From NCBI GenBank assembly GCA_914767715.1, contig OU612073.1, forward strand, positions 15,190,001 through 15,254,000: a stretch of 64,000 bases of DNA. Direction: 5' to 3'. The notes under the pieces are model-generated. The model had not been told where the DNA came from and made no database searches. It worked only from the letters and a program-made list of their open reading frames with translations. The translations under genes and the position numbers were made by a program. Of the stretch, positions 13,919 to 25,814 are shown one piece after another (the stretch's first letter is position 1; each line of letters begins with the position of its first letter). This stretch comes from Membranipora membranacea (taxonomy: Eukaryota; Bryozoa; Gymnolaemata; Cheilostomatida; Membraniporidae).

Positions 13919-14640
13919 GTAGTAAGATTGCGAAAATTTGACTGTCAAGTGTCACTGTTGGAGATATTCTAAGAAATTTACATTATTTAGTGTAAGATAA
14001 AGTAAAAAAAAAGATTGATTTGAAGCTAAACTCAAAATTCACGTTTACTCAAACATTTTTTTTGGCCATGTTATCAGATGAATAACTGAGAAATTTTCTT
14101 CATTGTTTTAAAATGGAGCAAAAAAAATTGACATAAGTGATAAAACCATGAACATATAAATTATTTATATCTTTAAGTGGTGCTCTAATGTAAGTTCACT
14201 GGTGCTGTGAAGTAAAAAATCCTAACAAACTGTCACAAATTTATCATCTACATGATATGAGGAAAAATGATGAAATAATACAAATATGTTGCATCACCAT
14301 GTTCTAAGAAATGAGGATGAAAGCCACCCAGTATTTGTGTATCTAATACTAATAACTTTTCTTGGAATTAGTGATAAGACAGCACTATTATCTGATTACC
14401 CTATTTGTTGACATTTCGAGAAGTGTTGTGTCCGGGTCAAGCACATTTTTGCCTACTGTTCTATGAAGCTTAAAGTTTCACATATGACTCATTAGTATTT
14501 GAACAATCCAAACGGACAGATGAAAATATGTACACATCTTTTATCAGAGCAGCTCAGCAGAGACAGTTGATTGGACAATAATTTTTAGGTTCCAAAACAA
14601 TACTATACAATAAGTTCATAAAGCATGACTGCTTTGTATA
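13919..14640. repeat. Dispersed repeat, copy 2, downstream of FOXO
   Basis: Matches 1-455 plus about 1387-1650 in direct orientation. The internal ~930 bp of copy 1 is absent: the sequence passes from CTTGGAATT directly into AGTGATAAGACAGCA. The two copies bracket FOXO. The right part of this copy overlaps the start of a tandem duplication. Confidence 0.85.
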
Positions 14641-16086
14641 CCTTGATTAATCAATTACAAACGCTGCACAAAACAAACTCATTTTAGGACAGCCGCTGTA
14701 TTTAATAAGATAATAAGCGTAATAGTTGGGACCTGACAGATCAGCTGTATTATTGTTAGCTGAATAAGATAAACACTTTGCGGTCATGTTCTAAAAATAG
14801 CAATGTTCTAAGATGACATCATAACATGCTATAGTATATATTTCCATTCATGAATCAGCCACTTTGCCTTGTTAATTTTATGCCGCGATTCAAAGCTTAG
14901 TGAAATTCATCAGTTCACACCATATGATCTCAGATGCCATGCCATGATTATAAAGCCAATGACCAACTTTTTTCTATTTTTCATGACAATGGTGTTTGCC
15001 AATGATCCGTGTCTAAGGATCTTATTTTTGGCTCATCGTCTTATACTAAAATCTTGTATCAGCAGCTTGCGAAATGGCATGACTTGGCAAGAAATTAAAC
15101 ATATCGCTGATGTAGGTGAAATCAAAGACACTGAAAAAGTCATCGGTAAAAATAATATGTTTCGACTACAGGGAAAAACAAATTTGATTTATATTGTGAG
15201 CCAATGTAATCTTGTGACCGCTGTGAAAGGCATGCATTGTCATGATGTAGCATATCAATTCAGGATATCGCCATACTTTATAGTAGTAAAACATGGAGGT
15301 AGCACGCAGTGACAGTTGACAGTGACAGCAGAGACAGTTGATTGGACAATAATTTTTAGGTTCCAAAACAATACTATACAATAAGTTCATAAAGCATGAC
15401 TGCTTTGCATAGAACTTGATTAATCAATTACAAACGCTGCACAAAACAAACTCATTTTAGGACAGACGCTGTATTAAATAAGATAATAAGCGTAATAGTG
15501 GGACCTGGCTGATCAGCTGTATGATTGTAAGCTGAAAAAGATAAACACTTTGCAGTCATGTTCTAAAAATAGCAATGTTCTAAGATGACATCATAACATG
15601 CTATAGTAAATATTTCCATTCATGAATCAGCCATGCCAGTGCCTTGTTAACTTTATGCCGCAATTCAAAGCTTAGTGAAATTCATTAGTTCACACTTAAT
15701 GATCTCAGATGCCATGCCATGATTATAAAGCCAATGACTAACTTTTTTCTATTTTTCATGACAATGGTGTTTGCCAATAATCCGTGTCTAAGGATCTTAT
15801 TTTTGGCTCATCGTCTTATACTAAAATCTTGTATCAGCAGCTTGCGAAATGGCATGACTTGGCAAGAAATTAAACATATCACTGATGTGGGTGAAATCAA
15901 AGACACTGAAAAGGTCATCGGTAAAAATAAGATGTTTTCGACTACAGGAAAAATCAAATTTGATTTATATTGTGAGCCAATGTAATCTTGTGACCGCTGT
16001 GAAAGGCATGCATTGTCATGTAGCATATCAATTCAGGATGTCGCCATACTTTATAGTAGTAAAACATAGAGGTAGCTTGCAGTGGT
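14556..16086. repeat. 771-bp tandem duplication
   Basis: Two copies, about 14556-15311 and 15327-16086, start at AGACAGTTGATTGGACAATA and are offset by 771 bp with a few percent divergence. Each contains an open stretch reading MIIKPMTNFFLFFMTMVFAN. Single-base indels late in copy 2 break the frame relative to copy 1, so the duplicated open frame does not look constrained. No known family was recognised. Confidence 0.85.
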
Positions 16087-18286
16087 CAAGATTGTAATCA
16101 AAGTTTAAACATGAGGTAGTAAGGTATACAGTGCACTTAAGTTACTGTGACCTCCAAATCACACTACAATCATGACTCATAGATAAAAGCTACTAGGGTG
16201 AAATAGCGTCTGTTTTCTACCTACTCAAAATAAAAGACTTATCAAACAATGTGGAAAGAGACTGATTAGCATTTCGCAATCCATACAACTTGTTTACTAA
16301 CTTGACCAACGTTTACAACAGGTAATGTCGTGTCAGGGTCAGGCCATTACAATTACAATACACCTGCACTATATATTATAAACCGCACATTGAACTGACT
16401 TCCTCAACGGAATTCCATTTAGTTGCATTATGGGGATGTTTTTGACAAGTCCTATTACTAGCAAGACTTCAAGGGGCAGAGTACATAACTCATAAACATG
16501 TCTTTTCCCATTATCAGTTATTCTAAACACTTGGGTACTCAATGAAAGAATTAATTTTTTTTTGCAAAGGAATGCAATGTAGAGAAGAAGTATGGTTGGC
16601 CTGTCAAAGACTTTACCAGGATAGATTTCTTCGGAGTCGTGCACTAGTGCTTCATGAGGGGATAATAACCACTGTCCACCAGTTATAGCTTTTGATAGTA
16701 CCAGGCAGTTTTTGATCGTCACGCCATCTTACCTTGTTTATTTAAGTTAAGTGGATGAAAAATAAAGGGTCAATTTTAAGAAAAGCTATCACAAAGAATA
16801 CAATAAACAAGACACATTTGTTTCTTTAAGAGGGATCGAAGACTTTCCTTTTGGTACACCCGCTGCCAGATGAAACTCTAGCTTCTCAGTCAACATCTTG
16901 ACAGTCGGTGACCAGGGTATATCCCACCCTCCCTGCAGCAGCCACTCTCACTCGATCCATATCACATAGAGAGCTATATCCTTTTGACTGAGTACAGATG
17001 CTGGCCCCCATGGTACGTAATTAAGGCCTTAAACAATGTGTACAGGAAATCAGGCTGTTCTTTTTAAAAACAGCTAATCACTGTATTTTTATGAGATGAA
17101 GCTGAGAAAACTTCAGGACAGTTCCCCCCCCGTGGAATTGCCGGTTTGCGCTCAGCTAGAAGATTCAGGTTGAGCTGAGCGGTTAGCATAAAAGGCTCGA
17201 GACTCGCTGCTTTTGAAGTTTCAGCTCGACTTCAACCAATGGGTGCAGATGCAGTTATCTAGGGCGAGCCAAAAGGTGATAGCTCAGTTCGAGCTCAAAA
17301 TTTACAAGGAAACAGCAATTATTAACAACTGGGGAATAAATCAGCCTGGTCGAGAGACGTACCGGTGAGGCGTCTAAATATCAAGCACCAGAGTGAAGAT
17401 TTTGTGGCTGTGAATTCCTCATGAATTTAAATAGAAAGGCCTCTCTGGCTAAAAAGTAATACAGGGAAACACATCTTAGTTTGAATTTATTGATCATTTA
17501 ACTCAAATCAGAAATCACATAAATAACAATCATTGTCAAGGACAAAGTTACAAAATTAAACCATTACATCATCTGTCTAGTCTTCACAATAAACAAAATT
17601 CGACAAAATTAATATTTCTTTACCTATTTCATTTCATTGGAATATGAATAATATCACAGCACATGGTTGGAACACATCAATCAATTACCACAAAAAACCA
17701 TCAAAATCGAAATAGCGTAGACGGAAAAATCCACCAAGAAAAGTTTCATAAGCTAATAAAAGTGTGTAGATGGGTGTCATTTCAAAGGTGGATTAAGATA
17801 GTCAGTCTTAGAACCATCATTACTTAATTCTGTCAAATCTATATTCTCATTACAGTGAGAATCACATGGTTAGCATTTAGCATTAGAACCTGGAGTTGCC
17901 TCCCCTTTACTAGTCAATGGGCAGCAACTTCACATGAACACAAAATGTGTAGCACTTCTGTAATGGTGAATTCAGACACTTATGATACTTTTTACTCCTT
18001 GATAAAAACAAGCAGTAACTGCTTGAGACAAAAAAGTTAAGTTTACTTATCATACTGTATGAAAATATCAATAACAATAAGATGGGGAAACTATCCTGAT
18101 GGAAAAAGATCTTTTACGTTCGAGGTTTGAATGTCGATTCCTATATCAGATATTCACATCAGTAAGCTAGTAACCTGAATGTTTTGTGTAGTCAGTTTGG
18201 AACTGTTGTTGTAGTTTGTACTAATGAACAAAAGGTAAATGGTGTAGGTCCTTACAGCAACACATGGCCAACTGAATCAGTGCTAC

Positions 18287-18320
18287 CCATAGACTTAATA
18301 CTAACTTATTAAGTCTATGG
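18287..18320. repeat. Perfect 14-bp-stem hairpin
   Basis: CCATAGACTTAATA is followed by a 6-base loop and its exact reverse complement. It lies 360 bp beyond the stop codon of the glutamate carrier. It may be a relic of a fold-back element. An RNA role is not supported by anything else nearby. Confidence 0.8.
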
Positions 18321-18682
18321 TGCTAACCAGTTGGGTGATATTCCGTTAGTGTCATATTATGATAATATAATATAATATATGTTTATGGTTAGTGTTGATG
18401 CTACATATCATAGTACTGATAGCTTTACCATAGTCACTACTAGTTAAACACCAGATGTCTAAGATTATTGGAAGAGCTACTTGACTATGGCAGAGAAAAA
18501 CAAATTAAGCCTACGTTGACAAGACAGAGCTATACTAGACATAAATTTGACTGAGAAAATCATTGCAGAGAATCATTGCTACATTTGTAATCAAAACTTT
18601 TACAAATGATTGCGACTCATATCAAAGAATTGATTAGAATTAGAACATGAAGACATGATGACGAGGAGACATGAGGAGATTA

Positions 18683-21600
18683 CTAGTATCCGAGAAGCTT
18701 TTCACCGATACCCATATAATATACTACTTGTGCTATACCAAACAGAGGAGCCACCACCATCATACGGCACGCCGCTCCTTTAAAGAATGCTGTAGGTCCT
18801 TCTGATTTATAAATTTTCCTACAAATCACAAAAAATAGAACTTCATACACTCCAGTATAGTCTTGTACATGACGAGAGCCTCGCCACTTGGCTAGCTGGT
18901 ACTTGTTGGCCTACTTTGCATATAGGAATTATCTTCTAAAATGTTGTGAAAATAATTTCAGAAAAGATGATATTCGCTGCAAATGCAGACGGAAGAAAAT
19001 ATCATCACAAAAATATTGCATTTCCAAATTCTCAACGTAGCGCTGTGAGGTTTGGTAGTGATGATGTGATTAGCACTCAAAAGCTGATATTGATGAGACA
19101 CCAGAGGAGGAGATAACTCACCTAAAGCAGTCAGCTATACCCTTATATGCTTCCTCTCCTTTACCATGAGTTAATATCTGCAGACGTGTCTTCACCACTA
19201 TAATCATAAAATGACACATGATTGAGCAGCATGCCTGGTATTGGCTGAGCGTATTAGTGGTGGGAGATTGTGTACATGAAACATCAGCTTATGGGGTAAA
19301 ACAGGGATCTGGGGCTAGGATTGTGACCTAGAACGAGAATTTTCACAGCAATACACGCAGATGGTCCAGTTGGCCTGCAAAAAACTTTGGATATCGAGTG
19401 TATGTTATACAAATTTGAGCAGAAGCTTAATTCAGGGAGCCAAAAATGGAATAGACAGTGCATTATTGTCTATTCACTATTGTAAAATTTCATGCAAGTT
19501 TGACTACTGGCAAAGTATTAACTTACCATCAAAAGGAGTGACTAGGAAAGAACTGGTAGCAGCAGCCGTCATACCAGCAAAAAATGAGACATAGAAAACC
19601 GCGGTCTCTCCATCTCTACGCTTACCCTGATAAAAAGTAGATACGAGATACGGTATGTCTCAGGGTATAAAGTGGTTTGCTGGTAGCGGCATCCATCAAA
19701 TACATTTGCCAGGTGACTTATAATGGAATGTCACAAACAACGATCTGTTTGCGACATGTAAACTAGGTATTGTCGTAAAAACTGCATTTACAGGGTACGA
19801 AAAATGATCAATTCCACAAAAAGACAATTAAATCTTTAGATCACAGACATTGACACAGGTTTACAGTACAGTACTAACCAGGGCATTAAGATGTGCGAAT
19901 AATGGGAAATATACAGCACTAAAAGACACGTCCCTGAGTAGCGTAGCTGTCGAGCCTTTGTACAATCCCACAATGCCCTTCTCCTTCAGTAATTTGATAG
20001 TTATAGAGGTAGCTGTCACTTTTTTAGCAGCTGCTCCGCCTGCTCCTTCTGCAGCTTTAATAAAAATACCATGGAGTCCCTCACAACAAAATAGCATAAA
20101 AACAATCTTGAGACAGGTATGTCCCTAATTCACTGATAAATTTAACACATTTTGGAGTTATGCCATCTCTGAACCGATAGGTCAATGAGAGGACAACCAG
20201 CTATACTTTGAGCGAGCATATTTTGCTCTTCAAAATGTTAACCAAGCATGAATTTTTTTTTGGGATAGGGTGTAACATAGCAGGGTTGATAGTTGGTGCC
20301 AACTATCATTGCTAATTGATGCATATTTGATGAATTGCCTTACTAACAACTGAGTTCTGACCAATAATATGTCGCTATCCAAGTTCTCATTCACTAAACC
20401 TACCCATTGTAGCCTGAGCACGTCCAGCATCTTGAAGCTGTATCTTGAGAAGCTCCATTGGGGTGGTGACTATTATCTGACAACCTCCAGCGCAAGCACC
20501 AGATAATACTTCCCTCCCTAACGGCAGCTTACCACTGTACAAAATAGAGTAAGGTAAGGGATATAAAACTAAATGATTATATTATTAAATGCAAATAAGA
20601 AATCAAGCATTTATTTCAATTCGATCTAGTACATACATCTATACATTTCAAATGTTTTCCGCTTGCAATTCACTACCGGGCGATTGGTGTGGCATTGTTG
20701 TGGCTTAGTCACAGTGGTGGACCATTTCTCAACAGATGGTGTATATTGGTGCTGCGAGCAGAGTAGTACACAATCATTTACACACAATAACACATTGGAT
20801 TACAATACACTTAGTCCAGTAAGGAAATTTTTAGATGAAATGTGCTGGAAAAAGTCACATGATCCACTAGAGGAAATCAAGGTAATGAAGGTAAGCGATG
20901 TCACCTACGTTTGTTTATCGCGTAGACGATGTCGGAAAAAGTCATTTCCTACCAGTTTGATGGCTTTTTCTGGAGTAATTAGCAGCAAGTTGACCCCTGA
21001 CCCTACAATATTGATGAGAAATTAAATTCAAATGAAATTGAGAAATCAAATTTAACTCCATGAGGAAACAGTAAACTAAGAACTAGGACAGTGCGCTAGA
21101 GAGCTCTACCAGAGACTATAGATATATCTATAGTCTCTGGCTCTACTGTAGCAAATCAAGCAGATTTGTCCTGTCAACTCTTCAGACCATGCAAGTGCAC
21201 GGGGTCTTTAGATTCAATTATGGTGCAGTACTCTGATTGCAAAGTCACTGTGAATTTTCAACAAGAGGCCACAGAAAAGCCAGTCATGATGAAAACAATG
21301 GGTAATTATTAGGAAATCTTAGTGCCATTGGGAAATTATTGGGTAATGGGAAATAAATGTCTGCAAATATCACGACACATACATTGTAAAGGCAAGATAA
21401 TGCCTGATCATAAGTACATTGGATATTAGGATTAGATCAAGTTTGATCCAAATGGCCCACAAACCGGTCGTTCCCATTCTATTGGCTCGAAGGGGACAAC
21501 TCCTAATGCAGGGATACTGGTCGATTAGATCATACTTGATCTATTGTTGGACCGCATGCTGAATCAGTTGAGCAAGTTTGTAGTAAGAGTCAAACCATAT

Positions 21601-23285
21601 AGTAACATTTACCTCTGTACATGCCCAAAAAGCCTTCATTCCTAAATGTTTTGATCCCACAGTCAAACCTAAAAATAATCAAGAAAAACAGATGGAGAAA
21701 GATCAAGTTGATATGCTACAGCAAAGCGGTCCACACTATAACAATTCAGCCAAATAAAGCTGGCAGGGAAAAGAAACAGACAATAATTGTGCAGTTTAGA
21801 AATCAGAACAAAAATTCAGAGATTTTGTTATTTACTGATAACATTAATAAACCCTCCAATAAACTGCCATCATCTTCGAAAACCATTTTTATTGAAATCC
21901 CTCATCTAAGACTGATTTGATCTACCCTAATATCCTATTAAACTGGTTTCTGGGCATTTATTGAAACAGCACTAGTTATTGAACTTTGTTTACAGTAGTT
22001 GCGTCATCAAACTAACATAAAAAGCATTGGGCTCTAGAGTAGTTTGTACCTTTAGAATTAGGTAACTTACTGCAACCCTTATCTCATGTCTGTCAGTCAG
22101 CTGTCAAAACTAAACTCCATACCAGACAATAACTGACATGAGATGACAGGGACAACCAAGTGCAGACATGTACAACTATGTCTAAACATGTTGTTGTTGT
22201 TGCAGCATAGACGGCATAGACGTTGTGTATGATTTTCAAGGTTACAAGGTAGCATCAACCACATAATCTTAGGTAACCACTTTACCTCAAATACCCTAGA
22301 CAAACCATCATCACAAGAAGAAAAATTTGCTATTTGCAAAAACTCGACATGGTGGAATCAAAGGCTAGCTAATATTTGTGCCCATCCTCATTACTCCCTC
22401 AGAACAGCTTTGGAGTAGATCTACAGTGGGAAAAGTCCAGGTCAAGTTAAAAACGAACCCGTGTGTTCATAAATAAAAAGCTATATGCAAGCTTTTCATA
22501 AATAAGATATTACAGGTACGTACATGCTGTTATACATCTTGACCGGGCCATCACTTCTTTGATTCTGCAGCCTTGTCTTCACCAGATCTAAAGGGAAGAC
22601 ACATGTAACCCCGACGATACCAGCCACGCTGCCATTTATTATCTTTGGAAGCAACCTACAACAATAACCATGACATTACGCTTTGATAGGCTGACAAAAA
22701 AATAGACTTGTCCTTTGTTCTGTGCAAGTTGTAAAAGTAATTTTCTAACATCACGTTTCAAATTATAATATGGTCCAGAGATATGATTGCAATGAACAAA
22801 CTAAAAGGATGTTTTCTTTTGGTCTGTAGATCTTGAATACTGGTAAGCTAGTGTAATTAGATTGCCACATTGGAGCAACATAATGCCAAAACCACCATCA
22901 CCAATGACATCACGACTAATCGCCACACTGTAGTTAACCTTTCCAGGTAATATCTGTAGTGGTCATAGCTTGATCTAGTTAACACCCAGAATCACTGAAT
23001 TTTAATCATGAATGAGATTCAAATTAGCACAATAACTTTCCAAGGATAAGTAAACATGGACGATGTCAATAGTAGGTCAAACAAAGTCTTGCATACTGCA
23101 CTGTTTTGTTCAATCTTTGAAGGCTGGAGGGATCCCTTGCTGTCTGAAAACATCAATTGACACTTTAGAAGCTTACAGAATCCATTATTTCATGCATGCC
23201 TGTACTTTGAGCATGGTTATTAAAAAACCAAGGAGACAGTAAATAAAACTTACGGAAATTGTTGCTGTTTCTGTGTATCACCCAT
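18683..23285 (-). CDS. SLC25A22: Mitochondrial glutamate carrier (SLC25A22/SLC25A18 type)
   Basis: Inner-membrane carrier that imports glutamate with a proton into mitochondria. Coding exons in gene order: 23254-23285, 22524-22655, 21613-21668, 20909-21002, 20404-20534, 19879-20054, 19527-19626, 19122-19197, 18683-18818 (933 nt, 310 aa). The three mitochondrial-carrier repeats carry the PxD/ExxK/R signature: [21 protein letters not shown] and TPFDVVKTRLQ. Glutamate-carrier identity rests on [66 protein letters not shown] and the C-terminal [19 protein letters not shown]. The 32-nt first coding exon ([10 protein letters not shown]) has a consensus donor (GTAAGT) and the required phase. Orthology to A22 versus A18 cannot be settled here. 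Further non-coding 5' exons are likely. Confidence 0.95.
21109..21140. repeat. Perfect 32-bp palindrome, carrier intron
   Basis: The half-site CCAGAGACTATAGATA is followed directly by its exact reverse complement and then GCTCTACTG. The same core, shortened, occurs at 3704-3721 in FOXO intron 1, also followed by GCTCTA. The shared flank marks them as members of one family. Confidence 0.85.
21435..21543. repeat. Fold-back element of the GATCAAG family, carrier intron
   Basis: Starts GATCAAGTTTGATCCAAATG and ends with ATCATACTTGATCT, an inverted pair. It lies in the intron between the exons at 21613 and 20909. Length is about 110 bp and there is no coding content. Confidence 0.6.
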
Positions 23286-25814
23286 AGAGAGTTTATGTTA
23301 AATCCTGTCTGCCTATACAATCAGATATCCTCTGTACAAGTACTAGGTATTACCGGAGGTGTGCCGAATATAAATGCCACTAAGTCAACCAGTGCACTGC
23401 TTAAATATTCATCCTCAAGTCATGACATCCATCTAAAATTCTGTATATAGACACATTGAATATCTAGAAATCACAACATGGCATTAATCAATGACAATCA
23501 AAAATGATGAATTGATGAACACCTCTTCTATGGATAATATTGCTTTTACAAAACCGCCATATGCTTTGTCATAAATTTTACACATAACACTAAGCACAGT
23601 TCAGAAATTGTTGCGACAAGACATCAGGAATGCCTATAGATCAAAACTTCAACCTTGAAATAATTTCTTTATTTAAAAGTGTGCAGCGACCAGGATTTTA
23701 CTGGCTAATGAATTAAGCTTGCACCAAAAGTTTTTATCGGAATAATTAGACAAAATCTTATGAGTAAAAACCTAGCAGAACTAAAATTTTGTATATAATA
23801 GCAGTAGCACTGTACCATGGAGGAGTAAACCATGGAGTAAACTATACCACGGAGGAGTAAATATGAGCTAGAATATAGGGGAGCTAGTTTAAGCTGGTTT
23901 GAAGGTTAAATTAATGATATTTATGCCCCCTTTTCACTAGCCAAGGAGGGAGTCTATATAGTAATAATGTTGAGCAAAATGTAAGCTAGCAATGTGCAAA
24001 TTGGCAGACTTTCTCATACTTGTCTACTCTAAGGTATAATACATTGCAAATTAAGGATTAATATCCTCACTCAGAGATAGGCCTACATTCTTGATTATAG
24101 GATTAGGTAATACTGATGAGTAAAATACTACAATCATAAAATGAAAGAGCACTTAGCAGTAAATCGATGAATAGTTAGTGATTGCATCAGCGATAGTACA
24201 TACTACAAGTAGTTATTAATGAGATTGCAGAAAAAAATGTGTGTAGTAGTAGACATTGCCGTACAATTTTTTGGCAAGGCTCATTCAAAATTACACTACT
24301 CAACTTATTCATTTAACTAATTATTTCATTACGACACAAATTGTCTATAATGCACACAGAAAGCAGTTTCTGGTAGATTGTAGGAAGTGAAGATTACCAT
24401 CGGCTAGATTTAAACAACATTTTATAGAGTTATTCATTTAGTCATGCAAAACTTAATAAACTTGATGGTCTACTGTCTACACTTTAGGCGTTATAATGTG
24501 AACAGAATAGTCCTGTTTCTTCAAAACTTGTCCAACCTGACTCATAAATTTGTCATTTGCAAATATTAAGCATCTACCGAACAGTATTAAATTTATCATC
24601 GATAAAATACACTGCACATGAACAGGCATTAGTTGGAAGCTTTCAGTTTTGTGCATCCTTTATAACCCAAGACTTTTTATAATAGTAAACATTTGCGATC
24701 ACTGTATGTGTCTATTAAACTTAATGCCAGTATGATCTGAATCTGGGCGGTAGCTCGAAAGTTGAATAGCCTAATTATAGGTAGCATTTGCAAGTACGGA
24801 TACCGTTCTGTAGTCATCATTAATGTTATGTCATTTATTCGCTGCATGGCTGCCGACACTGTTATAAGAACTTCCATACTTTCTTCACCACTTTAGACCA
24901 GGACCAGCATAATATCAATGGAATGACCATGAGAGCAAACCGACCAAATTATCTGTTCAAACTAGACTGCGTACCAATCCATTGAAATAACCCTCAATAT
25001 TCCACCAAATCAAAGTAAACGCCTGCATTCTTACTATAATAACATTGACCTATTACACCTGATGCCTGCCTATTTAAAAATATACATAATAATCCCACAC
25101 AAATATCAATGGAAACAACAGTGGATAACTTAATAAACTTGGAGCTCCAAACTGTTTGTCTTTGCCAGGGCAGGATAGCCAGGCCCAAGGACAGGAAAAC
25201 ACACACTGCTAGAGTATCAAACATCATTTGCTCTAACCCTGTTCCTTGGTTTAAATAATACTCTTACTGATAGTGAATGTGATACTCATTCATCAATTCA
25301 TACTAACTAATAACAGTTACAATAGTAATATTTTAATTACAATAATTTAATTTATAATTTACATTAATAAATGACAGTTCCCTAGGCCTAATTGCTGTAC
25401 ATATTAATTTATAGACATTTCATTCAATGGCTTTATACCAAAGTTATCCCATTGTACCCCATACTATACTTACGCAGTCAATTGGAGTTCATAAAGATCT
25501 GCTCCCTAGGTGTGCCTGCTGTGCCTACTCTACTGAATAATGTTTGTTGGCACACAATCAAGTGCATGACACAATTTTGTGTACAGACAGTCAGAAAACA
25601 GACTTATTTGAATCACTGATATGATAACCTATTTCCGAGTTACCGGAAACAAAATAGTTTGAGTGTCTGGCCTTACCATTCAATAACAGCATTGGATTCT
25701 GAGCTATCAGTCAAAAGAAAAAAAAGTTATGTGAGTTTCTATGGAATTTTGGCAGATACCCATTTTCTTAAACTTATGAGGTGTATTTGATCCCATACAC
25801 ATACAACTCAGAAA
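23286..25814. other. Divergent upstream region of the glutamate carrier and RNF2
   Basis: About 2.5 kb between two genes transcribed away from each other. On the minus strand two sites look like donors of non-coding 5' exons of the carrier: the exon side begins at 25677 (GAATG|GTAAGG) and at 25475 (CTGC|GTAAGT). If used, the carrier would start within about 150-350 bp of the RNF2 start, giving a shared promoter. The rest is AT-rich. Stretches near 23.82-23.95 kb with GGAGTAAA and GGGGAGCTAG resemble the dispersed element seen at 30.1 and 42.3 kb. No coding exon was identified. Confidence 0.45.

Larger units (their letters stand above)
12727..18682. other. Gene-poor region between FOXO and the carrier gene
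   Basis: The left part will include the FOXO 3' UTR, but I found no clear AATAAA close to the stop. From 13919 it holds the second copy of the window-start repeat, then a 771-bp tandem duplication to about 16086. From 16087 to 18682 I see a C-tract near 17131, a small inverted repeat near 17150 and a strong hairpin at 18287-18320. No credible coding exon was found. Several open stretches exist but lack splice context or constraint. Confidence 0.6.

Noticed and set aside
14869-15312. 147-aa open frame, repeated in part at 15719-15985
   Set aside because: It is inside a tandem duplication, the two copies differ by frame-shifting indels, and it has no recognisable domain or splice context.
16369-16722. 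117-aa minus-strand open frame between FOXO and the carrier
   Set aside because: Isolated, no domain, interrupted by a homopolymer-rich stretch, and no partner exons found on either side.
21621-21920. 99-aa plus-strand open frame
   Set aside because: It overlaps an exon of the glutamate carrier on the other strand and runs into AT-rich intron; composition is Lys/Asn/Ile-rich as expected by chance.
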